From contig NZ_JXLB01000007.1 of assembly GCF_001886195.1 (NCBI RefSeq), positions 1-64,000 on the forward strand: a stretch of 64,000 bases of DNA, given 5' to 3'. The stretch is from Enterococcus ratti (GTDB lineage: Bacteria; Bacillota; Bacilli; Lactobacillales; Enterococcaceae). Position numbers and translations under genes: made by a program. The notes below the pieces were generated by a model that saw nothing but the letters and a program-made list of their open reading frames with translations, was not told where the DNA came from and ran no database searches. This document shows, piece by piece, positions 9,647 to 18,215 of this stretch; position 1 is the stretch's first letter; each line of letters starts with the position of its first letter.

Positions 9647-9793
9647 TTTTTTCTCAGATTCTTTTTTTTGTTCTTTTTTTGGTTTTAAAAAACGATCAAT
9701 TTCTTCTTTAGAAGCCACTGTTTTTTCAGGATCAACCGCAAAAGATTCAAATAGTTTATCAAGATTATCTGTTCGTTCAAATTTAAGTCCCAT
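9644..9793 (-). CDS. Small 49-aa charged protein (SPJ_0845-like)
   Basis: A short minus-strand gene starting at the ATG at 9793, 6 nt after GAGGTG. It encodes MGLKFERTDNLDKLFESFAV, then a stretch with EEIDRFLKP, and a Lys/Glu-rich tail ending ESEKK. Size and N-terminus resemble the small conserved SPJ_0845-type family of streptococci and enterococci; I give that name from memory and without a search. No membrane segment; function unknown. Support comes from the good RBS, the shared terminator and the family-like N-terminus. An 83-aa plus-strand frame over the same DNA is its antisense shadow. Confidence 0.72.
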   Translation of the reverse strand: MGLKFERTDNLDKLFESFAVDPEKTVASKEEIDRFLKPKKEQKKESEKK

Positions 9794-9932
9794 TTTTTTC
9801 ACCTCGTTAGTTAGTTACTTTTTATTTTATCATGGAATATAGACTAAAAATGCTTAAGGCGTTAAATTTTTGTTTTTTCTTATGTTTAGTTATAATTTGA
9901 TTATAAAATAATTTGAAATAGGTGAGATTATT

Positions 9933-11312
9933 ATGGGTTGTGATAAATTAATGATGAATATTCAATTAACAAATGTAAGTCGATCTCAAATAAAAAAAGA
10001 AATAAATGATTGGCTGGTTTTTATCCGAATAATATTTGAACCATCGTTTTTTCAGTCTTCTCATCAAATAAAACAACCTTTTGACTGGCAAACATTTTCA
10101 CGTGAAGCGATAAAAGAATGCTATTTTTTGTCAGGAAATTTGAGTGTGGGGGACGACTATAACGAATGTAATATTTACTTTAAGGATCAACAATTATTAA
10201 TTAAGAATATTTTAAAAAAAGAAAGTTTCTTTTTAAATGAATCCGTAATCCGTGATTATGTCAAAATCAAAATGGAAAAAAATGGAATATTTGCATACAT
10301 TAGGGCATATGACGAATTTATTTATCATAATACAAAAGAAATAAATGAGCGATTTACTTTTGAAACAGCAGAAGAAATTGAGCGGTTGCCTAAGATGAAA
10401 GGGTTATCTAATAAAATTGTGATCGATTGTAATCAATTTCCCGGTTATGATTTATTTTATGAAGGAATGTGTTTTACTTCTTGTTGGGAGATGTATTATA
10501 GTTCTCATTATTATCAAATGATTCCTAAACAGATGTTTTTGGAAGTGCAACAAGTAGAGTATATCAAAGAATATCAAAATGAAGTCATTGAAATTCAATT
10601 GTATCGTGATCCTTTTAAATGGCAAGAAGCTGTAAATCTTCATTTTCAAGTTTATTATCGTGATCAATTAGGGTTTGATCATCTTGCTTGGGATAATGGT
10701 GTGGGCGTTTTAAAAGCACCTTTTGTTGAATATGCTTATACAAATTGTGGTATTCAATCTGTTCAATATCAAAATGAATATATGCAGCCTACGCAAAAGA
10801 AACTGGCGGTATTTTTTGTTACCCGAAATTATCATGCTGAAAAAAATGAATGCTGTGAAAAAAGGGTTAAAGGTAGATTGAATGCTCAAGCTTATTTTCC
10901 TTTGAAAGATGAAGAAAGGGCACAAATGATGTTTTGTAAAGCAATTGACCCGCGTATTTCATTAGATAATGGAATTGAGGCTTATTGTTACTATATAAGA
11001 GAATATTTAGAAATAAGCGTTGAAGATGAACAGTATAAAGAATATTTAGCTGTTTTACGTCTTTATGTTCCTGCTGAAAATGTGAGACGAGTACCTTTAA
11101 ATGAGATTCGAAAGAGATTACCAGATATTAAGTTTAAACGTTTTAGAAAAAGACGTAAATTTTTTAGCTTTGATGTAAAAAAAGGAGAAAACCATCTGAG
11201 AGTAGAGTTTTATAATGATCCTAGGTTAAATAAATTTGAAACGTTGCAAAAAAATGAGGTGGATCGTCTGTGGCCTCAAGAAAGTAGGATATCAAATAAT
11301 ATTGTTGAATAG
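9933..11312 (+). CDS. Unrecognised 459-aa protein
   Basis: I do not recognise a family. The protein appears soluble: no signal peptide or membrane helix. It is rich in aromatic residues (Tyr, Phe) and basic near the end (KFKRFRKRRKFFSF). Cys residues are scattered and form no obvious metal site. The second half has repeated beta-strand-like stretches (NEVIEIQLYRDPFKW, LRVEFYNDPRLNKFE), which may mark a two-domain layout. Coding is more AT-rich than the flanking housekeeping genes, which may mean accessory origin. ATG 9933 follows AGGTGAG. It stands alone, with no terminator evident. Confidence 0.75.
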   Translation: MGCDKLMMNIQLTNVSRSQIKKEINDWLVFIRIIFEPSFFQSSHQIKQPFDWQTFSREAIKECYFLSGNLSVGDDYNECNIYFKDQQLLIKNILKKESFFLNESVIRDYVKIKMEKNGIFAYIRAYDEFIYHNTKEINERFTFETAEEIERLPKMKGLSNKIVIDCNQFPGYDLFYEGMCFTSCWEMYYSSHYYQMIPKQMFLEVQQVEYIKEYQNEVIEIQLYRDPFKWQEAVNLHFQVYYRDQLGFDHLAWDNGVGVLKAPFVEYAYTNCGIQSVQYQNEYMQPTQKKLAVFFVTRNYHAEKNECCEKRVKGRLNAQAYFPLKDEERAQMMFCKAIDPRISLDNGIEAYCYYIREYLEISVEDEQYKEYLAVLRLYVPAENVRRVPLNEIRKRLPDIKFKRFRKRRKFFSFDVKKGENHLRVEFYNDPRLNKFETLQKNEVDRLWPQESRISNNIVE

Positions 11313-11680
11313 TTTCTAGAGGAATAAGGCTGCTTTTTTGAAGAATCTATAAAATTACTATTATTTTGTAGTTAAATAAATCTTTTTAGCTTGGTAGATG
11401 ATAACAGAAATGATTTTTCAATGTTTGTGATGACGAGTTTTTAGGTGAAACTAGTCATGTGAACTGCAGTTTTATTTAAAAGCGGAAGTAGAAATAATTT
11501 TTTCACCGACCGATTGGTATTTACAGTCATTAATTTCATCAATTTTGACTTGGTTTGTGAAATTTAAGAAGTTTTGTTTTAAATACAAATACTTATTCAT
11601 TGTCTTAACTTAATTAGCAAACATGAATGTTAAGGAGACGGTCAAAAAAATTGAGTAATTTAAATGAAAAAGGTGATAGA
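11313..11680. other. Intergenic stretch without recognised feature
   Basis: About 370 bp of AT-rich DNA. I see no ORF with a ribosome site, no clear terminator and no known RNA. The only functional element found is the RBS of the next small gene (AAGGTGAT, near 11670). Confidence 0.5.
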
Positions 11681-11836
11681 ATGGATAAACACTTGTATTA
11701 TCGTGTGATGGGACCAACAGCTGGATTTGCTTTACTTATGCTTCTTATTCCTGGTATACCAATGCGTTCTTTGTTTGGTTTTTTAGTAATGTTTCTTGGA
11801 TTTGGTAGATATTATTATTTGATGTCCAGAAAATAA
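11681..11836 (+). CDS. Small 51-aa membrane protein
   Basis: Begins MDKHLYYRVMGPTAGF and contains one long or two short hydrophobic segments (residues about 11-45) with an LLIPGIP turn, ending YYYLMSRK. Start ATG 11681 follows AAGGTGAT at proper spacing; an in-frame TTG at 11627 lacks an RBS. I cannot assign a function. A strong hairpin terminator follows, so it is a single-gene unit. Confidence 0.65.
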   Translation: MDKHLYYRVMGPTAGFALLMLLIPGIPMRSLFGFLVMFLGFGRYYYLMSRK

Positions 11837-11845
11837 GACTAAAAT

Positions 11846-11900
11846 AAAAAAGTGTTTAATTCTTTGTCCTTATTCAATAAAGAGTTGAACACTTTTTTGA
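11846..11900 (+). terminator. Terminator of the 51-aa gene
   Basis: AAAAAAGTGTTTAATTCTTT pairs with AAAGAGTTGAACACTTTTTT (G-U pairs in the stem), ending in T6. Confidence 0.8.
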
Positions 11901-11940
11901 TTGTTTTAGAATATAAATGAATGTTTTTGAACGTTTTTTG

Positions 11941-11969
11941 TTGCTAATTAAAAAGAAATATGCTAATAT
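11941..11969 (+). promoter_or_regulatory. Promoter of the fructose operon
   Basis: TTGCTA (11941-11946), exactly 17 bp, then TAATAT (11964-11969) preceded by an extended -10 TGC. It lies 23 bp before the fruR start. Confidence 0.7.
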
Positions 11970-11991
11970 GTGTCGTGAGGTGATCGTGGAA

Positions 11992-12744
11992 ATGCTTACA
12001 GAAGAGCGCAGACAAAAGATACTACACTTGTTAGATCAACAAAAAATTGTCAAATCACAAGATTTAATTGCAATATTAAATGCTTCTGAATCAACAATTA
12101 GGCGTGATTTACAGGAATTAGAAAATGAAGGACTTTTAGAAAGAATCCACGGTGGAGCTAAAAAAGGTCAGCTTTTAGGTTTTGAACAAAATATGACTGA
12201 AAAAACACTCAAAAACATTCATGAAAAACAAGTAATCGCTCAACTAGCTGCGAGTTTGATTAATGAAGAAGATGTGATTTATTTAGATGCTGGCTCCACC
12301 ACACTAGAAATGATCCCTTATTTGCAAGGAAGAAAACTAACGGTAGTAACGAATTCAGTAAAACATGCAGCAGGTTTGGTTGATTTACAACTTTCTACGA
12401 TTATTTTAGGCGGACAAGTAAAATTATCAACTAATGCCGTGTTGGGCGCCAATGCATTGGATCAATTAAAGGATTATCACTTTAATAAAGTGTTTATGGG
12501 AATGAACGGTGCAGACTTAACGCATGGTTTTACTACGCCGGATCCAGAAGAAGCGGCAGTAAAAAAACTAGCAATGGCAAATGCAGAAGAAAGTTTTGTA
12601 CTCATTGATCATTCCAAATTTAACAAGCTTAGTTTCACCTCTGTTGCTTCTTTATCAGCAGCTACGATCATAACTGAGCGTTGTCCTATAGAAATTGCAG
12701 AAGATTATCGTGAACGGACAACAATTAAGGAGGCAATACAATGA
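11992..12744 (+). CDS. fruR: DeoR-family repressor of the fructose operon
   Basis: 250 aa, normal for the family. The N-terminal winged helix-turn-helix (1-57) reads MLTEERRQKILHLLDQ... with recognition region SESTIRRDLQELENEGL. The C-terminal sugar-phosphate sensor of the DeoRC/ISOCOT fold has YLDAGSTTLEM and GMNGADLTHGFTTPDPEEAAVK. By context it senses fructose-1-phosphate (inference). ATG 11992 lies 7 nt after GAGGTGAT and is preferred over the upstream in-frame ATG at 11917, which would place the promoter inside the gene. It overlaps fruK by 4 nt (ATGA). Confidence 0.9.
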   Translation: MLTEERRQKILHLLDQQKIVKSQDLIAILNASESTIRRDLQELENEGLLERIHGGAKKGQLLGFEQNMTEKTLKNIHEKQVIAQLAASLINEEDVIYLDAGSTTLEMIPYLQGRKLTVVTNSVKHAAGLVDLQLSTIILGGQVKLSTNAVLGANALDQLKDYHFNKVFMGMNGADLTHGFTTPDPEEAAVKKLAMANAEESFVLIDHSKFNKLSFTSVASLSAATIITERCPIEIAEDYRERTTIKEAIQ

Positions 12745-13655
12745 TTTACACTGTAACATTAAACCCATCAATTGACTTTATCGTACGAGTAGAAGGATTA
12801 AAAATCGGCCAATTGAACCGAATGAAAGAAGACTTTAAAGTTCCGGGAGGAAAAGGAATCAATGTTTCTAGAATTTTGAAAAGAATTGGTTCAAATTCAA
12901 CCGCTCTTGGTTTTTTAGGTGGATTTACCGGAAACTTTATATCGGATTGGCTGGAAAGAGAAGAAATTCATACTTCATTTACGACTGTTCAATCAGATAC
13001 TAGAATCAATATCAAATTAAAATCAGATTCTGAAACAGAGATCAACGGATTAGGACCAATGATTTCAGAGGAAGAAATTAATCATTTAAAGCAAACGCTA
13101 AGTGCGGTGGAAAAAGGAGATATTGTTGTTTTGTCCGGCAGTACGCCAGCTAGCTTGAGAAACGGTTTTTACCAAGAATTAATTGAGCTTATTCGTGAAA
13201 AAGAGGCAGATTTTGTGATCGATACGACAGGTGATGAGCTTAAACATTCACTTGAAAAAAATCCACTTTTAATCAAACCGAATAACCATGAGTTGGCAGA
13301 ATTATACCAAACAAAGTTTCAAAAAATTGAAGACATCCTTCCTTATGGGAAAAAATTATTGGCTGAAGGTGCGCAAAATGTCTTAATTTCAATGGCTGGT
13401 GACGGAGCGTTGATGTTTACGAGCGAAGGTGTTTATCAATCCAACGTATTGTTTCGTCCGTTAAAAAATTCAGTAGGTGCAGGAGATTCAATGATTGCTG
13501 GTTTTATTGGTGCTTATAGTAAAAATCAAAATCCGATAGAAGCGTTTCAATGGGGAGTTGCTTGTGGGAGTGCAACAGCATTTTCTGATGATTTAGCTTC
13601 TAGAGCATTGATTGACGAATTGTTACCCGAAGTTGAGATAACAAAAATAGATTAG
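12741..13655 (+). CDS. fruK: 1-phosphofructokinase
   Basis: Phosphorylates fructose-1-phosphate to fructose-1,6-bisphosphate. 304 aa of the PfkB/ribokinase family: N-terminal YTVTLNPSIDFIV, the first signature around GGKGINVSRILKRIG, and the second near the C-terminus with NSVGAGDSMIAGF, where Asp is the catalytic base. Start ATG overlaps the fruR stop; RBS is AAGGAGG. It lies 14 bp before fruA, and the order fruR-fruK-fruA is the standard Firmicute arrangement. Confidence 0.96.
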   Translation: MIYTVTLNPSIDFIVRVEGLKIGQLNRMKEDFKVPGGKGINVSRILKRIGSNSTALGFLGGFTGNFISDWLEREEIHTSFTTVQSDTRINIKLKSDSETEINGLGPMISEEEINHLKQTLSAVEKGDIVVLSGSTPASLRNGFYQELIELIREKEADFVIDTTGDELKHSLEKNPLLIKPNNHELAELYQTKFQKIEDILPYGKKLLAEGAQNVLISMAGDGALMFTSEGVYQSNVLFRPLKNSVGAGDSMIAGFIGAYSKNQNPIEAFQWGVACGSATAFSDDLASRALIDELLPEVEITKID

Positions 13656-13669
13656 TTTTCAGGAGGAAT

Positions 13670-15601
13670 ATGATGAATATTAAAGACTTAATGATCAAAG
13701 AGGCTATGATCATGGACTTGCAAGCAACCGATAAAACAGGTGCAATTGATGAAATGGTCCAAAAAATGTATGAAGCAGGCAGAATCTCTGATATTGAAAC
13801 CTACAAAAAAGGGATCCTGGCTCGTGAAGCGCAAACCTCTACGGGATTAGGTGATGGCATTGCGATGCCTCATGCAAAAAATGCAGCAGTAAAAGAAGCA
13901 ACAGTTTTATTTGCTAAAAGTAAAAAAGGCGTTGATTATGAAGCCTTAGATGGTCAACCGACTTATTTATTTTTTATGATTGCTGCACCAGAAGGAGCAA
14001 ATGATACACATCTTCAAGCTTTAGCGGCACTATCTCGTCTTTTAGTTGATCCGGATTTTGTGGAAAAGTTAAAGAAAGCTAATTCACCAGAGGCTGTACA
14101 AGATTTATTTCAAGTGGCACAAGCGCAAAAAAATGCAGAAGAAAAAGCAGAACAGGAAAAGCAAGTAGAAAAAACAACTGCTGATGCAAAGAAATTTGTT
14201 ATTGCAGTTACTGCTTGTCCAACTGGTATTGCTCATACGTATATGGCAGAAGATTCATTGAAGAAAAAAGCGAAAGAAATGGGCGTTGAAATCAAAGTGG
14301 AAACAAACGGCTCAGAAGGGATAAAAAACCGTTTAACGGCAGAAGATATCGCCCGAGCAGATGGTGTGATTGTCGCGGCGGATAAAAAAGTTGCTATGGA
14401 TCGTTTTGATGGTAAAGCACTTGTCAATCGTCCTGTGAGTGATGGCATTCGTAAGCCGGAAGAATTAATCAATCTTGCGTTGAGTGGAACGGCTCCAGTT
14501 TATCATGGAGAAGGAAAAGAAAATTCATCTGATGAAGGAAATGCGTCGGGTACAATTGGACAAAGAATTTACAAAGATTTGATGAATGGAGTTTCCCACA
14601 TGCTGCCTTTTGTAATTGGCGGTGGGATTGCGATTGCCCTTTCATTTATGGTTGACCAATTTATAGGAGTGCCTCAAGATCAACTGGCCAATCTAGGAAA
14701 TTATAACCAAGTAGCTAGTTGGTTTAATCAAATTGGTCAAGCGGCATTTGGGTTTATGCTACCTGTTCTTGCAGGTTTTATCGCTTCAAGTATTGGTGAT
14801 CGTCCAGGTCTAATTGCCGGTTTTGCTGCAGGAGCCTTGGCAAATGTTGGCGGGGCAGGATTCTTAGGGGCTTTAATTGGTGGATTTTTAGCAGGATACG
14901 TGATTGTCTTTTTGCGCAAGCTCTTCAAGAAATTACCTCAATCATTGGATGGAATTAAAACTATTCTCTTTTATCCAGTTTTTGGGTTGTTAATTACAGG
15001 TTTTTTGATGCTGTTGGTTAATGTCCCAATGAAAGCAATTAATGACGCATTAAACGGCTTTTTGACTAGCATGAGTGGATCAAATGCTGCGTTACTTGGT
15101 GCATTGCTTGCTGGTATGATGGCTGCTGACTTAGGCGGACCAATTAATAAAGCAGCTTATGTTTTTGGAACAGCAACTTTAGCTACAACAGTAGCAACTG
15201 GTGGTAGTGTTGTCATGGCTTCTGTCATGGCTGGTGGGATGGTTCCGCCACTCGCCATTTTTGTAGCTACTCGTTTATTTAAAAATAAATTTAGTAAAAC
15301 TGATAGAGATGCTGGCTTAACGAATATTGTGATGGGCTTATCATTTGTTACAGAAGGGTCTATTCCATTTGCAGCAGCCGATCCAATCCGCGCCATCCCA
15401 AGCTTTATTATTGGTTCAGCTTTAACAGGTGGCTTAGTTGGTGCGTTTGGTATTAAATTACTTGCACCACATGGCGGAATTTTTGTTGTCTTCTTGTTGA
15501 GTCACCCAATCATGTATCTCGTATTTATTGCTATTGGGGCAATCGTTTCTGGTGTGATTTATGGATTATTAAGAAAATCACCCGCAGAAAAAATAGCTTA
15601 A
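13670..15601 (+). CDS. fruA: Fructose-specific PTS enzyme IIABC
   Basis: Imports fructose and phosphorylates it to fructose-1-phosphate. 643 aa in order IIA-IIB-IIC. IIA (1-150) has the phosphorylated His68 in GIAMPHAK. A Glu/Lys-rich linker (155-172) leads to IIB, with Cys183 in VTACPTGIAHTYMAE. IIC, the fructose-type membrane domain, runs from about 300 to the end with glycine-rich membrane helices. Two consecutive ATGs (13670 and 13673) follow AGGAGG; the second is the better spaced. A terminator follows. Confidence 0.97.
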   Translation: MMNIKDLMIKEAMIMDLQATDKTGAIDEMVQKMYEAGRISDIETYKKGILAREAQTSTGLGDGIAMPHAKNAAVKEATVLFAKSKKGVDYEALDGQPTYLFFMIAAPEGANDTHLQALAALSRLLVDPDFVEKLKKANSPEAVQDLFQVAQAQKNAEEKAEQEKQVEKTTADAKKFVIAVTACPTGIAHTYMAEDSLKKKAKEMGVEIKVETNGSEGIKNRLTAEDIARADGVIVAADKKVAMDRFDGKALVNRPVSDGIRKPEELINLALSGTAPVYHGEGKENSSDEGNASGTIGQRIYKDLMNGVSHMLPFVIGGGIAIALSFMVDQFIGVPQDQLANLGNYNQVASWFNQIGQAAFGFMLPVLAGFIASSIGDRPGLIAGFAAGALANVGGAGFLGALIGGFLAGYVIVFLRKLFKKLPQSLDGIKTILFYPVFGLLITGFLMLLVNVPMKAINDALNGFLTSMSGSNAALLGALLAGMMAADLGGPINKAAYVFGTATLATTVATGGSVVMASVMAGGMVPPLAIFVATRLFKNKFSKTDRDAGLTNIVMGLSFVTEGSIPFAAADPIRAIPSFIIGSALTGGLVGAFGIKLLAPHGGIFVVFLLSHPIMYLVFIAIGAIVSGVIYGLLRKSPAEKIA

Positions 15602-15613
15602 TTGTTATTAAAG

Positions 15614-15664
15614 ATAAGCCTTCTTGTGAAAATCAGAGATGATTCTTATAAGAAGGTTTTTTAA
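15614..15664 (+). terminator. Terminator of the fructose operon
   Basis: AAGCCTTCTT pairs with AAGAAGGTTTTTT around a long A/T loop that itself holds partly pairing arms; ends in T6. Confidence 0.75.
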
Positions 15665-15925
15665 TGTTTGTGATCAAAATATTAAAAAAGGAAAATTTTT
15701 TAAACACCCAAATGACTGTTATGAAGGGGTTTGAAATTTATTAAACTTATTTTTTCTTTGCAGTAATTTTTCAAACAATAGCTGCGTTGAGAAAAAATTT
15801 TTTATACAAAAATGCTTGGTGAAGCAAGGTACCTTCGTTAACTAATTATGAAAGAGAAATCAAATGAAGTGAAAAAAGAGTCCACCTTTAAAAAAATGAA
15901 AATTTATAAAAGAGGTTAGTCCATA

Positions 15926-16039
15926 TTACTTGTTTTTTATCATGTATACAATTGTAAGAAGCAGAAGCAAAAAAATTAAAGTAAAAAAAGAAAATCTTAA
16001 AAAAAAGTATATAGCGATGGTACCTTCTCCCACATTCAT
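15926..16039 (-). CDS. 37-aa single-span membrane micro-protein
   Basis: On the minus strand, AGAAAGGAG lies 5 nt before an ATG at 16039. The peptide starts MNVGEGTIAIYFF, has a strongly hydrophobic core (residues about 9-32, Phe/Leu rich) and ends IVYMIKNK. That layout, a short N-terminus, one membrane span and a positive tail, fits a small membrane protein; type I toxin peptides look similar, but no antisense RNA was demonstrated. It is on the same strand as, and downstream of, the ClC gene. Upstream is a near-perfect inverted repeat. Confidence 0.5.
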   Translation of the reverse strand: MNVGEGTIAIYFFLRFSFFTLIFLLLLLTIVYMIKNK

Positions 16040-16053
16040 TAGTTCTCCTTTCT

Positions 16054-16086
16054 AAAAATGATATTATTAAAAATATATCATTTTAA
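16054..16086. promoter_or_regulatory. Inverted repeat upstream of the micro-ORF
   Basis: AAAATGATAT and ATATCATTTT form an inverted repeat around an A/T centre, 15 bp before the RBS of the 37-aa gene. It could be an operator or an mRNA hairpin over the leader; the role is inferred only from position. Confidence 0.35.
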
Positions 16087-16313
16087 ACTATTTAAAAAGA
16101 TATTTTATTTTTATACTTTACTAATAATAGTGTAGCATAAAACTTAAGGACTCGAAACAAATAAAGTAACAGAAAGTAAGAAGCATACTAAATAAAAATT
16201 GACTAAATTGAAATGATTAATAAGTAAATTTTTTAACTCGGATTAGAGATTTCCAATACAGTAAACAGTTAGAAATATCCATAAAAAATAAAAGACCATT
16301 AGATGAAGAAAAT

Positions 16314-16420
16314 GAGCGTGGGGCAAAAGTAAAGAATACTTTTACTCCACGCTCTAAACATAGATAAACGGTGGAAACAAAAAGCAGCTCCTTCGGAGTT
16401 AAATACTTCTGTCCCAGCTT
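16314..16420 (-). repeat. Intergenic two-hairpin repeat, copy A
   Basis: Read on the minus strand, directly after the ClC stop: GGGACAGAAGT, AACTCCGAAGGAGCTGC, a TTTCC arm, CACCGTTTATCT, then the stem GAGCGTGG / CCCCACGCTC (16314-16355) around an AAGTAnnnnTACTTTT core. The same blocks in the same order occur at 44355-44462 and 58614-58785. The last stem probably terminates the ClC transcript. Confidence 0.75.
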
Positions 16421-16433
16421 TATTGTGTAGATT

Positions 16434-17987
16434 TTAAAAGTGTTTATTGATCATAGTGGAAGAACGATCGAGGATTGCTTTTCGCACACTTAAAAGATGT
16501 TGCTCGTCTGTCAAAATAACCAAAATGTCTCCAATAGTTATGATGGTATCTCCATGAGTTAAGATTTCTTTATTTCCTCTGATGATAGAAACTAAGAGCA
16601 TATGATTTGGCCAATTAAAATCTCGGACCATTCGTCCATCTAATGAACTCTCAGCAGTAATTGGAAATTCAAAAGTTGTTTTACCAACTAATATTGGCTG
16701 TTTTTGTTGTTGGAGCAAACGTTCTAACAGTGATTCATAAATCGGATTTCCTCCTAATAAGTCATCAACAATATACGCAAATAATGAAACCACTCCTAGA
16801 GGCATTAAATGGTTTAAGGAGCCCACCATTTCTGTTACAAGAATAATCGCAGTTAGTGGAGCTTTCCCAATTGCTGTAAAGTAGCCAGCCATGGCAATCA
16901 CAATAAAATCTTTTACATACATGGAATTCATTCCCGTTAGCTGGACTAGCATTGTGCCATAAAAGCAGCCGATTAATGCACCTAATGTTAAGATAGGCAA
17001 AAAGATTCCACCAGGTAAATTTGCGCCATATGAAATCATGGAAAAGAAAAAACGCAATACAAAAAGACCAAAAATGAATGTTAAAGGATAAATCGCATGT
17101 CCTGAGGCGATGATGAGTTGATTTCCACCGCCTAATGTAGTAGGCCAAAAATAGCCAATTGGTAGAACTAGCAGGAACGGCACGAATCCATAAAAATGAG
17201 CAGGAAGTGGTAATTGACAATAAATTTTTGGTAAATTCAATAATACCCGTTGATAAATAAAGCCGAGTATTCCTAAAACAACTCCTAAAAGAATCAAGTA
17301 ACCATAATAATTAAATGGCAACGAAGGAATCTCTCCTAAAGATAACACAGGTTTTAACCCAAAAAAATAAAGTGAAACAAAATTAGCAGTAATAGCAGAG
17401 GTAAAAGACGTCAACCAAACTAACGGAGAAAAAGAATGGTGAATTTCCTCTAACACAAATAATAAACCAGCAATAGGAGCATTAAAAGCTGCGGCTAAGC
17501 CAGCACTTGCACCACTTGAAATGAGAATTTTCTTTTCAGCAGAAGGACTATGTAAGAAGTAACTTGTCCCCTCTCCAACTACCGCACCTAATTGAATTGA
17601 TGGACCTTCACGTCCTAAAAACAAGCCTGAACCAACCGAAAGGACACCACCAATAAATTTTTTCCATAAAACAGAAAACCATGAAATCGTCAATTCGCCT
17701 TGTAATTGACCTTCAACTTGTGGGATGCCACTTCCTTTAATGTCTGAGTCGCTTTTAATAAGCAAGCCCACAAAAAAAGCAGCGCCGATTGAAGTTACTA
17801 ATAGAAGCAGCAAATCCCACGATTGTTTTTGGCTTAGGAGATACATTTTTTGTGTCAATTCGCCTAAGCGTTCAATCGTTAAACGAAAAAGACTGACCAC
17901 GACCCCTGTTAGTAACCCAACTAGAATCCCCTTTAAAATATAGTAAAGCTGTGTTTTGTCTACTTGCTTAAAAAACATTTTTTTCAT
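16434..17987 (-). CDS. ClC-family chloride/proton antiporter with RCK_C domain
   Basis: 517 aa. The membrane ClC domain spans about 1-420, and a C-terminal TrkA-C/RCK_C domain spans about 430-510 (GRMVRDFNWPNHMLLVSI, GDTIITIGDILVIL). Selectivity motifs: GSGIPQVEG (85-93), GREGPSIQ (125-132) with gating Glu127, and LPGGIFLP. Glu180 in FVLEEI occupies the site of the internal proton glutamate of E. coli ClcA, so an antiporter is more likely than a channel. The anion (chloride or fluoride) cannot be fixed from sequence. Monocistronic; its mRNA ends in repeat copy A. Confidence 0.93.
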   Translation of the reverse strand: MKKMFFKQVDKTQLYYILKGILVGLLTGVVVSLFRLTIERLGELTQKMYLLSQKQSWDLLLLLVTSIGAAFFVGLLIKSDSDIKGSGIPQVEGQLQGELTISWFSVLWKKFIGGVLSVGSGLFLGREGPSIQLGAVVGEGTSYFLHSPSAEKKILISSGASAGLAAAFNAPIAGLLFVLEEIHHSFSPLVWLTSFTSAITANFVSLYFFGLKPVLSLGEIPSLPFNYYGYLILLGVVLGILGFIYQRVLLNLPKIYCQLPLPAHFYGFVPFLLVLPIGYFWPTTLGGGNQLIIASGHAIYPLTFIFGLFVLRFFFSMISYGANLPGGIFLPILTLGALIGCFYGTMLVQLTGMNSMYVKDFIVIAMAGYFTAIGKAPLTAIILVTEMVGSLNHLMPLGVVSLFAYIVDDLLGGNPIYESLLERLLQQQKQPILVGKTTFEFPITAESSLDGRMVRDFNWPNHMLLVSIIRGNKEILTHGDTIITIGDILVILTDEQHLLSVRKAILDRSSTMINKHF

Positions 17988-18173
17988 AACTAATCCCTCA
18001 CTCCAATTTAATTTAGCGTGAATCAGTCATTTTTACAAGAGGAAAAGAAAATAAATTTATTTTCTTTTCAAATTCATGACATTATCAATGATTTTTCATG
18101 ACTTTTGGCGATTATTGTTAATTGAGCACTTAAAGGAGTGAAGGAATATTTTCTTTAATGAACGCTAGGTAAA

Positions 18174-18182
18174 TGCTATAAT
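18174..18182 (+). promoter_or_regulatory. Extended -10 promoter of pcrA
   Basis: TGC directly before TATAAT (18177-18182), 34 bp before the pcrA ATG. No convincing -35 hexamer, as is usual for extended -10 promoters. Confidence 0.55.
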
Positions 18183-18215
18183 TAAAAGGATTGATAGTAA
18201 GAAAGGATGTTGTAA

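Larger units (their letters stand above)
15665..16433. other. Long intergenic region between fruA and the ClC gene
   Basis: Holds the micro-ORF, its upstream inverted repeat and the repeat element after the ClC gene. The remaining DNA (15665-15925 and 16087-16313) is AT-rich, and I see no supported gene in it. A 23-codon frame at 15848 lacks an RBS. Confidence 0.5.

Noticed and set aside
9591-9842. 83-aa plus-strand frame
   Set aside because: Phe/Ser-rich, without RBS, and antisense to the better supported 49-aa minus-strand gene; it begins inside a terminator stem.
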